64,000 nt of DNA, from contig NZ_JACAKB010000013.1 in the NCBI RefSeq assembly GCF_030326305.1, positions 1-64,000 on the forward strand. The letters are read 5' to 3'. A model generated the notes under the pieces. It worked only from the letters and a program-made list of their open reading frames with translations. It was not told the DNA's origin and did no database searches. This DNA comes from Myroides odoratimimus (GTDB lineage: Bacteria > Bacteroidota > Bacteroidia > Flavobacteriales > Flavobacteriaceae). The position numbers and the translations under genes were made by a program. This document shows positions 9,051 to 17,705 of this stretch, piece by piece; the first letter of the stretch is position 1, and every line of letters starts with the position of its first letter.

Positions 9051-9081
9051 CAAAAGTATATTTTATTTTTTATAAAACAAA
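9051..9081 (-). promoter_or_regulatory. Complete Bacteroidota promoter for DUF2975/XRE
   Basis: Read leftward: TTTG (9081-9078), exactly 19 bases, then TACTTTTG (9058-9051). Both elements and the spacing fit the TTTG-N19-TAnnTTTG consensus. Confidence 0.65.
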
Positions 9082-9201
9082 GAATATTTGTTGTTATTCG
9101 ATAAATACTTGTCTCAAAACGTCAAAAATATCTTTTTTGGATACATGGAGATTATAGCAGAGTTTTAAGAAAAGCTCTTTTTTAGTTGTGTCTAAAAATG
9201 T

Positions 9202-9209
9202 TATATTTG
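9202..9209 (+). promoter_or_regulatory. -7 box of the leucyl aminopeptidase gene
   Basis: TATATTTG, matching TAnnTTTG, ends 21 bases before the ATG at 9231, giving a short leader of about 15 bases. Confidence 0.55.
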
Positions 9210-9230
9210 CAGTAATATAAAAAGACAAAG

Positions 9231-10622
9231 ATGATACAACTAGTAAATAACATGAAAGAAAACGGGAACGTTGTTTTCGTTTTAAGTAGTGAGAACAAAG
9301 GAATTATTGAGGTTCCTGCATTCTTAAATGATTTCGTAAAAGCATTTGAAGAAGGAAAAAAAGAAGAGGACTTTGCTAAAGTAGGAAGTCAGTATTTCTT
9401 TTTCGTAAAAGAGAATGAGAACTTAGAAAAAATGCGTTTGGCAGGTAATAGCGTTCGCAAACAATTAGATAAAAAAGCTGACAACCTTACTATCGTTGGT
9501 AATGGTGCTTCTACATTAGCTTTAGTAGAAGGATTTATGTTGTCAAATTACCAATTCTTAAAGTACTTCAAAGAAGCAGAAGAAATGAAGTACGCTTTAG
9601 TAGGTGTTGAGGTAAAAGGAGATTTCACAGCTAAACAAATCAGTGATTTAAACAACACTGTAAAAGCTGTGTATTGGGCTCGTACAATGGTAAACGAACC
9701 TGTAAACTTCTTAAATGCTACTCAACTAGCAAATGAAATAGAAGCTTTAGGTAAAGAGGCTAACTTCTCAGTGAAAGTATTAGGTCGCAAAGAGATTGAA
9801 GACTTAAAGATGGGTGGTTTATTAGCTGTTAATAAAGGATCTATCGATCAACCTACTTTTACTATTATGGAGTACAAACCAGCTAATCCAATCAATAAAA
9901 AGCCTATCGTATTAGTAGGTAAAGGAGTAGTGTATGATACAGGAGGTTTAAGCTTAAAACCAACTGCAGGTTCTATGGACTCTATGAAGAGTGATATGGG
10001 AGGTGCAGCATGTATGGCAGGTACTATTTATGCCGCAGCTTTAAATGAAGTGAATGTTCACGTTATCGGATTAGTTCCTGCTACAGATAACCGTCCTGGA
10101 GGAAATGCTTATGCTCCTGGTGATGTGATCACTATGTATGATGGTACGACTATCGAGGTGCTAAACACAGATGCTGAAGGACGTATGATCTTAGCAGATG
10201 CTATTGCTTATGCTACTCAGTATGACCCAGAGGTTATTATTGATGCAGCTACACTTACAGGTGCAGCTTTAGTAGTAGCTGGAGATATGGCATCTTGTAT
10301 TATGGGGAATGATGAGCAGACTATCGATGCTATCATCAAATCAGGATACAACGTACACGAGCGTTTAGCTAAGTTACCTTTCTGGGATGACTATAAAGAC
10401 TTGTTGAAATCTAACGTAGCAGATATGAAGAATATCGGAGGGCGTTTTGCAGGTACTATCACAGCAGGTAAGTTCTTAGAGCACTTCGCTAAAGCACCTT
10501 ATGTACACATGGATATCGCAGGTCCAGCTTGGATGGATGCTCCTAGAGATTATAAAGGGAATGGTGGTACAGGAAGTGGAGTACGTACTTTAGTTGACTT
10601 CTTGACTAACTACAAAGGATAA
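9231..10622 (+). CDS. M17 leucyl aminopeptidase
   Basis: 463 residues, with the M17 signature NTDAEGR at 312-318 and the metal-binding block VLVGKGVVYDTGGLSLKP about 85 residues before it. Asp and Glu in these motifs bind two metal ions, and the Arg of EGR lies in the active site. The enzyme removes N-terminal residues, with a preference for leucine, from cytosolic peptides as a hexamer. A TATATTTG promoter lies just upstream, and a very strong hairpin follows the stop. It is probably a single-gene unit. PepA and PepB are close relatives, so I do not choose between the symbols. Confidence 0.95.
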   Translation: MIQLVNNMKENGNVVFVLSSENKGIIEVPAFLNDFVKAFEEGKKEEDFAKVGSQYFFFVKENENLEKMRLAGNSVRKQLDKKADNLTIVGNGASTLALVEGFMLSNYQFLKYFKEAEEMKYALVGVEVKGDFTAKQISDLNNTVKAVYWARTMVNEPVNFLNATQLANEIEALGKEANFSVKVLGRKEIEDLKMGGLLAVNKGSIDQPTFTIMEYKPANPINKKPIVLVGKGVVYDTGGLSLKPTAGSMDSMKSDMGGAACMAGTIYAAALNEVNVHVIGLVPATDNRPGGNAYAPGDVITMYDGTTIEVLNTDAEGRMILADAIAYATQYDPEVIIDAATLTGAALVVAGDMASCIMGNDEQTIDAIIKSGYNVHERLAKLPFWDDYKDLLKSNVADMKNIGGRFAGTITAGKFLEHFAKAPYVHMDIAGPAWMDAPRDYKGNGGTGSGVRTLVDFLTNYKG

Positions 10623-10638
10623 TATCTAATCAGGATAT

Positions 10639-10674
10639 AAAGTAAAAGGCGTTCGAAAGAACGCCTTTTACTTT
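10639..10674. terminator. Bidirectional terminator with GAAA tetraloop
   Basis: Perfect 16-bp arms (AAAGTAAAAGGCGTTC and complement) close on a GAAA loop. T tracts occur on both strands within the stem. It serves the aminopeptidase gene and the convergent lipoprotein gene that ends at 10693. Confidence 0.9.
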
Positions 10675-10692
10675 ATAACTTAAATCACAGTA

Positions 10693-11268
10693 TTATTTTA
10701 ATCGTTGATATGTTTCAAATGCATTAACATGCATCTTTGTATCAACAACGTATAAGATAAGGGTGTTCTCGGAAAACTCTTTAATTTTAACTGTTCTGTT
10801 TGGATGGTAATGCTGTGATCCACTTCCATCATATGTTATTTTGATATATCCTCCAGAATTCACTAAATACTTTCCTCTATAAGTTTCATATGTACATTTA
10901 TTTACTTCATCGTCATTTGAATTTTGTTTATTCTGTTCTAGACAATAAATGTATACTTGTTTATCGTATTGCAATTGAAAAACAAGAAGACTTGAACCTG
11001 TAAAATGAAGAGTAGAATAGAACTCTTCTGATTCATTAACATAAGGCGTTTCTGTGTCAGTAAGTGTAATATTTTCTCCTGTTTCGACATCAGTAAGTTT
11101 TATGAGTTCCCATTTTCCAGTTATCTTTTTATGTATTTTATCTGGAGACATTAGTGATATTTCTTCTTCAGTTATTGTTTTATTTGTAATTGAATTGTCA
11201 TCAGAGGAACAGCTTACTGCAAACATACCTACTAAGCATAGTGCTATTATTCTTAAATTATTTTTCAT
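10693..11268 (-). CDS. Small lipoprotein, lipocalin-like
   Basis: 191 residues with a signal peptide and lipobox (AVSC, Cys20), then SSDD, which resembles the acidic sorting signal for surface-exposed lipoproteins in this phylum. The phrase KITGKWELIKLTDVETGE near residue 50, followed by alternating beta-strand stretches, is the usual pattern of the lipocalin-like proteins of Flavobacteriia. There is no catalytic motif. The ligand and role are unknown. The gene stands alone and is convergent with the aminopeptidase gene. Confidence 0.65.
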   Translation of the reverse strand: MKNNLRIIALCLVGMFAVSCSSDDNSITNKTITEEEISLMSPDKIHKKITGKWELIKLTDVETGENITLTDTETPYVNESEEFYSTLHFTGSSLLVFQLQYDKQVYIYCLEQNKQNSNDDEVNKCTYETYRGKYLVNSGGYIKITYDGSGSQHYHPNRTVKIKEFSENTLILYVVDTKMHVNAFETYQRLK

Positions 11269-11362
11269 AGTTAAGTTTTTTTAACAAAATTACTTAAAAT
11301 ATTGTTATTGTCAAGTGATTGATAATTATTGTATGGAAAGCTTGAATTCAGTGCATTTATCA

Positions 11363-11370
11363 TATTTTTG
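11363..11370 (+). promoter_or_regulatory. -7 box of the GNAT gene
   Basis: TATTTTTG, with a TTG 18 bases upstream (11342-11344), lies 23 bases before the ATG at 11394. Confidence 0.55.
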
Positions 11371-11393
11371 TTGCCTTATAAAAAATTATAACA

Positions 11394-11903
11394 ATGAATA
11401 ACTTAGCAGAAACAACCACTTTTATACCAGTAGATAAAAGTAATATACACTTAATTCTTCCTTTGGCAGAGAAGATATGGGAGGATACTTATCTTCATAT
11501 TATCGGACAAGAACAGATAGACTATATGCTACCAATGATGTATAGTGATGAGCGTATATTAGGTGAACTAAAAGATGGGTATCAATGGGAACTGTTAATG
11601 CAAGGAGATGAACTGTTAGGATATACAGATTATAAACTAATGCCTGATAATAGAGTATTCCTTTCTAAACTATATTCTAATGTATATAAGCAGGTAAAGG
11701 GATTAGGGGTATTTATGTTTGAGCATGTAGTAGAGTATGCTAAACGAGAGGGAGCTACTGCGGTATATCTTACTGTGAATAAAAATAACCAACGTGCTAT
11801 AGACTTCTATATCCGCAATAATATGAAGTGTATAGAGTCTAAGACTTTTGATATCGGACAGGGATATGTAATGGATGATTATATCTATCAGTTAGATTTA
11901 TAA
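11394..11903 (+). CDS. GNAT-family N-acetyltransferase
   Basis: 169 residues. The acetyl-CoA-binding segment is at about 100-125 (KQVKGLGVFMFEHVVEYAKR, a variant of the Q/RxxGxG/A loop). It is followed by AVYLTVNKNNQRAIDFYIRN, the typical motif B with the FY pair. The family moves an acetyl group from acetyl-CoA to an amine, such as a protein N-terminus, an amino-sugar or a small metabolite. The substrate cannot be read from the sequence. It is a single gene between a promoter at 11363 and a long terminator at its stop codon. Confidence 0.85.
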   Translation: MNNLAETTTFIPVDKSNIHLILPLAEKIWEDTYLHIIGQEQIDYMLPMMYSDERILGELKDGYQWELLMQGDELLGYTDYKLMPDNRVFLSKLYSNVYKQVKGLGVFMFEHVVEYAKREGATAVYLTVNKNNQRAIDFYIRNNMKCIESKTFDIGQGYVMDDYIYQLDL

Positions 11904-11943
11904 TAACAAAAAAGGTTAGCCATTGGCTAACCTTTTTTGTTAT
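11903..11943. terminator. Bidirectional terminator between convergent genes
   Basis: Perfect 19-bp arms (11903-11921 and 11925-11943) closed by a 3-base loop, with T tracts in both directions. The stop codons of the GNAT gene and of the leftward gene both fall in the hairpin. Confidence 0.9.
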
Positions 11944-12818
11944 AACATCAGTTCTATTACTCTATAAGTGAATTCATATTCATAAATACTAGGTTGCTCG
12001 TTAGGCATAGACTTGACTACTGTTTTTACCTTAGCAGTCAGTGGTAGGTCTTGAGCATTATAAGTGTACTCTATCGTAGTTAGAAGATCGCTATTCTCTA
12101 TTTTAACGACATTGTTTTGTTGGCTATAATTAGTATACATCAGTTCATTAGCACTAAGGTAGTTTGACACATTATAAGCATAAGGCAAATAAGCAAATGG
12201 GTAGTTTTTTTGGTCATAAGTATAGATTGTCTTATAGCTATCTAGGTTGATTAACTTTAGATTGTTATTAGGATCATAGATAAAGTCGGTTACTTCAGGA
12301 TCAGAATACTGTGGCTTAGAAGATATCTCTATAGAACCAGGCAAGTCTAGTCTATTATAGACTATCTTACTTACTCTAGACTCGTCATAGTATAAATCCT
12401 TAAACTCTGTGTACTGCAGTATCTTGTTGTCATATACTAGGTCTAAGCTCATTTTATTCTCTCCATAGATGACCTTGCGCAGTAGATTATTCTCATCTAA
12501 CTCCATTGTAGCATTGAAGGAACTAGTAGGTGCTCCATTCTCTACTAAGTAAGATTCTACGGAAGTCAGTTGACCTAAATCATTATAATTAAAGTCATAT
12601 TTAGTGATAGATACCTCTGTACTAGAAGTTATTCCATCTACTACATTCACATTATCGATAAGGGTTGAGCTATCTACTGGGACATAGTTCTTCTCAACAA
12701 CTTGGCTCACTACAGTCAGCTTCTTTATTTGTGCGTTTGGACTTACCTTTTCTGTAGAGTAACTATTCATACTTCCAAGAAGGAATAATAATGACATTAA
12801 TAGTAGATTTCTTCTCAT
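11940..12818 (-). CDS. Secreted YD-repeat-like protein (paralogue 1)
   Basis: 292 residues with a Sec signal peptide (about 1-22) but no lipobox cysteine. The body holds repeated short beta-hairpin phrases such as YNDLGQLTSVES, YDPNNNLKL and YNAQDLPLTAKV, like the YD/Rhs repeats in single copies. The next upstream gene (13102-13998) is a diverged paralogue: both end in a segment of the type ITTIDYTYNTENLPITARVK followed by a YEYEFTYR-like phrase. No enzyme motif is present. I do not recognise a characterised family. It is probably surface or periplasmic. Confidence 0.6.
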   Translation of the reverse strand: MRRNLLLMSLLFLLGSMNSYSTEKVSPNAQIKKLTVVSQVVEKNYVPVDSSTLIDNVNVVDGITSSTEVSITKYDFNYNDLGQLTSVESYLVENGAPTSSFNATMELDENNLLRKVIYGENKMSLDLVYDNKILQYTEFKDLYYDESRVSKIVYNRLDLPGSIEISSKPQYSDPEVTDFIYDPNNNLKLINLDSYKTIYTYDQKNYPFAYLPYAYNVSNYLSANELMYTNYSQQNNVVKIENSDLLTTIEYTYNAQDLPLTAKVKTVVKSMPNEQPSIYEYEFTYRVIELML

Positions 12819-13101
12819 TTCTTTTCAGGGTTATTAATTACTGAGATATAGGGTTTAAGTATACTCTTCTAGAAGAACCCAAAATCAAAAAGCCAAGCAC
12901 TATCGTATAAACCTCTTTATAGTACTAATCGTTTTGGACTAGTAGAGGCCACTCTTTTTGGTTGAGTATATCTATCTATACTTTTAGATAAAGTTAATGT
13001 TTTAACATATAACTACATCAATTTTCTAATTCTAATTTTAGTATAGCTAGTTTTATCGCGTTATAATATGGTTAGATAGCTAGTATTAATAAGCTATTAG
13101 T
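12819..13101. other. Spacer between the two paralogues, nothing seen
   Basis: 282 AT-rich bases upstream of paralogue 1. No open frame, no strong hairpin and no clear TAnnTTTG box on the minus strand close to the start at 12818. Confidence 0.3.
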
Positions 13102-13998
13102 CTATTTTCTTTTCTTGTTTTTTAGACGGGTTACCTCTAGTTCTTTATAATAAAATTCATACTCACATGTCACTCTACTATCTTGAGCATTTGTTTTGGA
13201 TGTTTTTTTAACTCTAGCTGTGATCGGTAGGTTCTCTGTGTTATACGTATAATCTATCGTAGTGATGTGTTCATCATCTTCGAACTCCACAATGTTGTTT
13301 TTAGGAGCATATGTAGTAAAGGTCAGCCAGTCTATAGACATATAGTAGAATGGATTATAGTAATATGGTTGCCCTTCTAGCATATATCGCTTATCATCAT
13401 ACCTAAAAGAGAATACTTCTAGAGGATTCTTATAGGTACGCACATTTTGATTAAGGTCATACGTGAAGTCAAGATTGATGACTTCATTAGGTTTGCTTTC
13501 ATTACCTAATCGAGCATGTACAGGCAACTGATGCTTATCATATGTAAATGTATTAACGACTAGCTCTTTAAACTCTGGTTCATAATGTGTGATTTGATGA
13601 AGGATATTGTCTTTATAAACAGTTTTTAACTTATCAGTATCTTCATCTAGTGATATGGTTGTCAATTGTTTTTTATCATTTAGTACTACTCCTAAGTTAG
13701 AGGGGTTAGTCGTTTTTCCATTGATGATATTACTAGAATACGTATTGACTAGTTGACCATATTCATCATAGGTAAATAAGAAGTTGCGTACTTCTGTCTC
13801 TGTATTCTCTTTATCTTTATTTAAGGTATTTGATTTTCCATCTGCATAAGTTTCTGTGATTAGTAAGTAACTTTTTTCTACAGCATGGTCTAATACTGTT
13901 GTTTTAAATGTTTTCCCTTTTCGCTTTGTAGTAGAATTAAAACTACCACAATTCATTAATAGTAATAATAGTGGTGCTATTAAAAGTGTTCTTTTCAT
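13102..13998 (-). CDS. YD-repeat-like lipoprotein (paralogue 2)
   Basis: About 298 residues when started at the ATG at 13998, which gives a proper lipoprotein signal peptide (MKRTLLIAPLLLLLMNCGS, Cys17); the frame continues 30 bases upstream but that would bury the signal. The body contains short repeats such as FTYDEYGQLVNTYSS, FTYDKHQLPVHARL and YTYNTENLPITARV. It is related to the gene at 11940-12818 and more loosely to the pair at 17706-19137. It has no catalytic motif, and its role is unknown. Confidence 0.6.
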   Translation of the reverse strand: MKRTLLIAPLLLLLMNCGSFNSTTKRKGKTFKTTVLDHAVEKSYLLITETYADGKSNTLNKDKENTETEVRNFLFTYDEYGQLVNTYSSNIINGKTTNPSNLGVVLNDKKQLTTISLDEDTDKLKTVYKDNILHQITHYEPEFKELVVNTFTYDKHQLPVHARLGNESKPNEVINLDFTYDLNQNVRTYKNPLEVFSFRYDDKRYMLEGQPYYYNPFYYMSIDWLTFTTYAPKNNIVEFEDDEHITTIDYTYNTENLPITARVKKTSKTNAQDSRVTCEYEFYYKELEVTRLKNKKRK

Positions 13999-14188
13999 TG
14001 TTGTCTTGACTAGGCGATAAAAATACAATTATTTTTATACACACGCTTCTATGGGATTTATTTAAACCTAGTACGGATAGTTGGTGTATTTATTTGTGTC
14101 TTTATGGTATAATGTTGTTAAAGCTACTTTCTTATTCTTATTTAGTTTAAATAATTTATTATCTTCGCTTCATTAAAATTTATAAGAG

Positions 14189-14734
14189 ATGAGTACAGAT
14201 ACAATAAACCCAAATTTCGATCAGCATAAAGTAAAGCCTAAAGCTCCTAAAATCGAAGAATTAATCAATGAGTGTAAGTCAGTAATGATGGCTACTATCA
14301 GCGAGGACGGAACACCATTAGTAAGTACAGCTCCTTATTCTAGAGTAGGAAATGAGTTTCAGATATTAGTTTCTTTTATGGCAAAACATACAAAGAACTT
14401 ACGTGACCGCAAGCAAGTATCATTCATGTTTGTAGAAGATGAGAGCGTATCTAAACAATTATATGCTAGACACCGTTTAACTTTAGATACTCAAGCAGAG
14501 TTAATCGAGAAAGAAAATCCATTATACGAGAAAGCAATCGCTGACTTAAGAGAAAGACATGGTAAGGTAGTAGAAGTATTAGATAACTTAGAAGACTTCA
14601 TCATGTTTAACTTTAAGCCAGTTAAAGGTTCTTATGTGAACGGATTCGGTAGTGCATACTTCGTAGATGAGAATCTAGAAGTGATGGAACACAGAAGAGG
14701 TGCTCATGGACAACATAACGTAGATCAAAAGTAA
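14189..14734 (+). CDS. HugZ-like pyridoxamine-phosphate-oxidase-fold protein
   Basis: 181 residues with the split-barrel fold of the PNPOx family. It opens with IEELINECKSVMMATISEDGTPLVSTAPYSR, matches the HugZ/HutZ heme-utilisation branch in size, and continues with MFVEDESVSKQLYARHRLTLDTQAELIE and a closing KPVKGSYVNGFGSAYFVD. Relatives bind and degrade heme to release iron. A short His-rich tail (HRRGAHGQHN) could add ligands. There is no neighbouring heme transporter, so the link to iron is from family only. The start follows a TATCTTCG box at 14160-14167. Confidence 0.8.
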   Translation: MSTDTINPNFDQHKVKPKAPKIEELINECKSVMMATISEDGTPLVSTAPYSRVGNEFQILVSFMAKHTKNLRDRKQVSFMFVEDESVSKQLYARHRLTLDTQAELIEKENPLYEKAIADLRERHGKVVEVLDNLEDFIMFNFKPVKGSYVNGFGSAYFVDENLEVMEHRRGAHGQHNVDQK

Positions 14735-14759
14735 TAACTATATTTTTATTAACGGAAGA

Positions 14760-14796
14760 AGCCTTTATTTCCTTATTGGAGTAAAGGCTTTTTTTA
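14760..14796 (+). terminator. Terminator of the HugZ-like gene
   Basis: AGCCTTTA / TAAAGGCT arms separated by 14 bases, then a seven-T tract. Confidence 0.8.
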
Positions 14797-14843
14797 TTGT
14801 ACTATAAAATAGTAGTTTTGAAGACAGAAGATTATTTTGATTT

Positions 14844-15158
14844 ATGACTAAAGGACAAGTACATATTCGCTGTTCTAAATGCGGAACATTTAATGTAGAT
14901 ACAGATAACTGTATATCATGTGGACATGCATTGAATATGGTACAGCAACGTGAAGAAGAACGCAAGCACCTAGAACGCGAACGCATCGCTAAGGCATTAG
15001 CCGAAGAGCCTTCTGCTATAGAGAAGTTTTTACTCCGTATGACGAAGCATCCGTGGCTGCTAGTACGTTTGTTTTTTAAGCTAGTCTATGGCGTTTGGTT
15101 TACTGTGATGGCAGTGACTATGTTTATAGCTTGGCTAATCGGGATGATAGTAGCATGA
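14844..15158 (+). CDS. Zinc-ribbon membrane protein
   Basis: 104 residues. The N-terminus is a four-cysteine zinc ribbon: Cys10-x2-Cys13-x9-Cys23-x2-Cys26. A highly charged helix follows (about 34-60, rich in Glu, Arg and Lys, probably a coiled coil). The last third is hydrophobic, with one long or two short membrane segments. I recognise no named family. The stop overlaps the start of the next gene by the ATGA arrangement, so the two are translated together and probably act together. Confidence 0.65.
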   Translation: MTKGQVHIRCSKCGTFNVDTDNCISCGHALNMVQQREEERKHLERERIAKALAEEPSAIEKFLLRMTKHPWLLVRLFFKLVYGVWFTVMAVTMFIAWLIGMIVA

Positions 15159-15544
15159 GTGTATTGAAGCATTGGACTTTTATCACTATGCTAGTAGTGG
15201 GGGGAGCTATCTATACAGCACAGCGGCTGGAGGTAGCGTTACCATCCTTTATTAATAATTATGTCAACGATATCCTATCTATTCCGCTTACGATGGCAGT
15301 AATATTAATTATTCTACGCCTGTGGAAAGGGTGTACCTATCAGTTATCTCCTCTGATGATCGCTAGTGTAGTTTTGTATTATGCTTTTTACTTTGAATAT
15401 TACCTTCCTCAGCACACCTCTCGTTATACAGCAGATCTATATGATATAGGCTGTTATATCATAGGAGGTATCCTCTTTTATCTCTTACAACAGTATGTGT
15501 GGAGCGCGCATAACTCCCTTAAGAAGAAAGTATCAGGTAAATAA
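15155..15544 (+). CDS. Small integral membrane protein
   Basis: About 129 residues from the ATG at 15155, which overlaps the stop of the zinc-ribbon gene by ATGA. The frame is open 60 bases further upstream, but that start would lie deep in the previous gene. Four hydrophobic segments fill most of the chain. No motif suggests an enzyme or transporter. Translational coupling with the zinc-ribbon protein suggests a two-part membrane unit of unknown function. Confidence 0.6.
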   Translation: MSVLKHWTFITMLVVGGAIYTAQRLEVALPSFINNYVNDILSIPLTMAVILIILRLWKGCTYQLSPLMIASVVLYYAFYFEYYLPQHTSRYTADLYDIGCYIIGGILFYLLQQYVWSAHNSLKKKVSGK

Positions 15545-15795
15545 ATAGCTGTACTTTTTTTGTTTTTATCTATTTAAGAGCTGTTTTTTCTCTCTTTTTA
15601 GCAGTTTTGAACTGGTTTTTTTTAAGCACATCCCTTTTTTTGACGTTTTTAGGTAGTTAATAGAAAAAAGCTGTATATATTTTTTGATTAGTGTTTTTTT
15701 GTTAATAGATTGATATTTAGCTATTTATTTGTTTTAAGTATGAGTTTGCTATTGTTCTATATCTAGCTTAAAGCCAGTATTCATGGAGTTTTATC

Positions 15796-15889
15796 GCAAA
15801 TTGTTCGACAATAGTGGGACAATACACCGAGAATGGTGGAGCTAAGAGATTGTTTGTCGAAGGAATATCCTTTTATACTCCACGTATTC
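15796..15889. repeat. Dispersed intergenic repeat, copy A
   Basis: 94 bases whose reverse complement aligns end to end with 57728-57822. The first 20 bases are identical (GAATACGTGGAGTATAAAAG) and 20 of 21 match near the other end (TATTGTCC-C/T-ACTATTGTCGAA). Inside the copy TTCGACAA and TTGTCGAA form an inverted repeat, so a transcript would fold. A third, diverged relative is at 38416-38508 (shared TGTTTGTyGAAGGAAT). Confidence 0.65.
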
Positions 15890-15991
15890 TTCATGTATTG
15901 GCTCTTTACACGGTGATGAGTTATTTTGAAGATTTGAGTTTTAATTACAGAGAAGATTCAGGAGGATAAGGCAAAAAATGAAAAAAACGAT

Positions 15992-15999
15992 ACCTTTGT
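15992..15999 (+). promoter_or_regulatory. -7 box of the 16053 gene
   Basis: TACCTTTG, matching TAnnTTTG, 53 bases before the ATG at 16053. Confidence 0.45.
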
Positions 16000-16052
16000 A
16001 CTTCCACTGAGATAGCGTTGTCTAGAAGGTGTTATAACAATTAAAGCGCAGT

Positions 16053-16406
16053 ATGATTACAGTATTTTATACAGATTATTATGAGAATCTATCTGAAGAG
16101 AATCTAGAGCTAACACTAGAAGAATGTATCGAGATATTCTCAGAGACGATAGATTTAGTGGATAACTTCGTCGGTATTACAGTAGGTGCACACACGATGC
16201 AGTTTCACTGTGATGAAGACCGTATCTTAGTAGAGGTGTTAAATCCTCCTACATTAGTCAATCCGCAGATGTATGCTGATAAAGCACAATGCTTAGCCAT
16301 CATTAAAGATATTTATGCAAAACAGCAACTGTTCGTCTATCCGCAGATGAAGCTAGTAGATGTACGCAAAGAGAGTCTTGATGATGTATTAGAAAGAGAA
16401 GCTTAA
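16053..16406 (+). CDS. Small acidic protein, paralogue of the 20977 gene
   Basis: 117 residues, cytosolic and acidic, without signal or membrane segment. It aligns along its length with the 109-residue protein at 20977-21306. Shared features are the start MIxxFYxD, an acidic middle strand pair (DNFVGITVGAHTMQFHCDED against GTFIGIFKGEDDTLQFGW), then a Pro-rich turn and a closing helix with a conserved Cys and a xxIIKDIYAKQ-like run. The pattern resembles small immunity-type proteins (Imm1-like) but no toxin gene is adjacent. The function is unknown. Confidence 0.55.
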   Translation: MITVFYTDYYENLSEENLELTLEECIEIFSETIDLVDNFVGITVGAHTMQFHCDEDRILVEVLNPPTLVNPQMYADKAQCLAIIKDIYAKQQLFVYPQMKLVDVRKESLDDVLEREA

Positions 16407-16420
16407 TAGACAAGAATAGA

Positions 16421-16453
16421 AAAGCCTGCTAGACAACCTAGCAGGCTTTTTTT
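16421..16453 (+). terminator. Terminator of the 16053 gene
   Basis: 12-bp perfect stem AAAGCCTGCTAG / CTAGCAGGCTTT with a 5-base loop and a T tract. Confidence 0.85.
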
Positions 16454-16548
16454 GTGAAATCTTTTTTTGTGAAGGTGTGAAATTGTTTAGTTTATTATAT
16501 CAATACATAGTTTGTCACATCATCTAAGTACCTTATGCCCATAGGGCA

Positions 16549-16581
16549 AGACTGTTAACCGTTAACTGATAACTGTAAACC
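16549..16581. repeat. GTTAAC-rich short repeat
   Basis: Run of related ~10-base units (ACTGTTAACCGTTAACTGAT and on), sharing the 12-mer TAACTGTAAACC with 31408-31419. A small hairpin, GCCC-atag-GGGC type, lies just to its left. It sits at the 3' end of the leftward permease gene. Confidence 0.45.
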
Positions 16582-16586
16582 AATTA

Positions 16587-17483
16587 CTATTTCTTCTGAT
16601 TAGCGATAATAACTAAGGTTACAGCACCCAATACGAATAGTAGACCTATAGCAGACATCCAATCGAAGTGCTCTGCAAAGAATAAGGTACCTACTAGTAC
16701 TGCTACTACTGGCTCCATAGACCCTAAGATAGAGGTGACAGTACTACCTGCGTGCTTCACTGCTAGTACTAGACATAGGTCAGAAATGAAGGTAGCGAAT
16801 ACTCCCAATAATATAAGATTAATCCAGTCACTCGTAAGGGTTACCGTCTGTATTCCTGTGGTGAAAAGACAGTAGAATAAGAAGATTAAACACCCCATTA
16901 ATAATACATAGAAGGTCAATGAATCAAAGTTCATCTCTGATATTCTAGATTTATTTAAGCCTACGATATACAGTCCATAGGTGAATATCGTCAGAGCAGA
17001 GAGTACTAATCCTGTGATCAGTGAAGGTGAAGCCTCACCGTGTATACACATCATACCCACTCCCACTAGTGATAGTATAGACGCTACTAAGAGTGCGATA
17101 GACTTCTTCTCTTTATAGAACATAATCATGACGATACTGACGAATATAGGGTATAAGAAGTGTACAGTAGTGGCTAGACCACTATCTATATACTCATACG
17201 CATCGACTAAGAATTTGGCTGTTGCGGCATACAATAACGCCAAGAAAAAGACGACTGCTAGATCTTTAATAGAAATTTTTAAGCTTGTTTTTTTGTACAA
17301 ACATACTGCGCCCATAGTCACAGATGAAAATAAGAATCGATAAAATAGAATGGTCGGTATGCCTATAGCAGCCACTCCTTCTGGTCGCAAGTTCGGCAGT
17401 ATCAATGGTAAGGAGAACAAAGGCACCAAACCAAATGTACCCGAAGAAATCAATGCGAATAGAATTCCTTTAAGGTTTTTCAT
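16587..17483 (-). CDS. EamA/DMT-family permease
   Basis: 298 residues with ten predicted membrane helices in two EamA repeats of about 140 residues each. The N-terminus (GILFALISSGTFGLVPLFSL) and the end of the second repeat (GSTVTSILGSMEPVVAVLVG) carry the typical glycine/proline pattern. The family exports metabolites such as amino acids or amines by proton exchange. The substrate is not predictable. The gene stands alone. The + strand frame inside it is a shadow. Confidence 0.88.
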   Translation of the reverse strand: MKNLKGILFALISSGTFGLVPLFSLPLILPNLRPEGVAAIGIPTILFYRFLFSSVTMGAVCLYKKTSLKISIKDLAVVFFLALLYAATAKFLVDAYEYIDSGLATTVHFLYPIFVSIVMIMFYKEKKSIALLVASILSLVGVGMMCIHGEASPSLITGLVLSALTIFTYGLYIVGLNKSRISEMNFDSLTFYVLLMGCLIFLFYCLFTTGIQTVTLTSDWINLILLGVFATFISDLCLVLAVKHAGSTVTSILGSMEPVVAVLVGTLFFAEHFDWMSAIGLLFVLGAVTLVIIANQKK

Positions 17484-17705
17484 TGTTTTAAAAATTTTTT
17501 AATTAAAAATCTGCGCAAAGGTACATTTTCAAGATGGGGTATAGAAGTAGGAGGTATATTATTGTTAATCTCTTGTTTTACCTAGGTTAGGACTGCTTAT
17601 TTTGATAAGAGATTTGGTAGAGAAAAATTAAGATGATAACGTTTTTCGTAATAATTTTAGAATAAGATAATGAAGGAATAGCGTATCTTTAACATAAAAT
17701 TCGAT

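Larger units (their letters stand above)
15545..16052. other. 508-bp intergenic region carrying a dispersed repeat
   Basis: Very AT-rich left part, then repeat copy A (15796-15889), then a TACCTTTG promoter box at 15992-15999. An 11-codon frame starting at 15979 (MKKTIPLYFH) overlaps that box and is probably not a gene. No RNA gene is recognised. Confidence 0.5.

Noticed and set aside
15979-16011. 11-codon frame MKKTIPLYFH with an AGGAGG-like site upstream
   Set aside because: It overlaps the TACCTTTG promoter box of the next gene and is too short for support.
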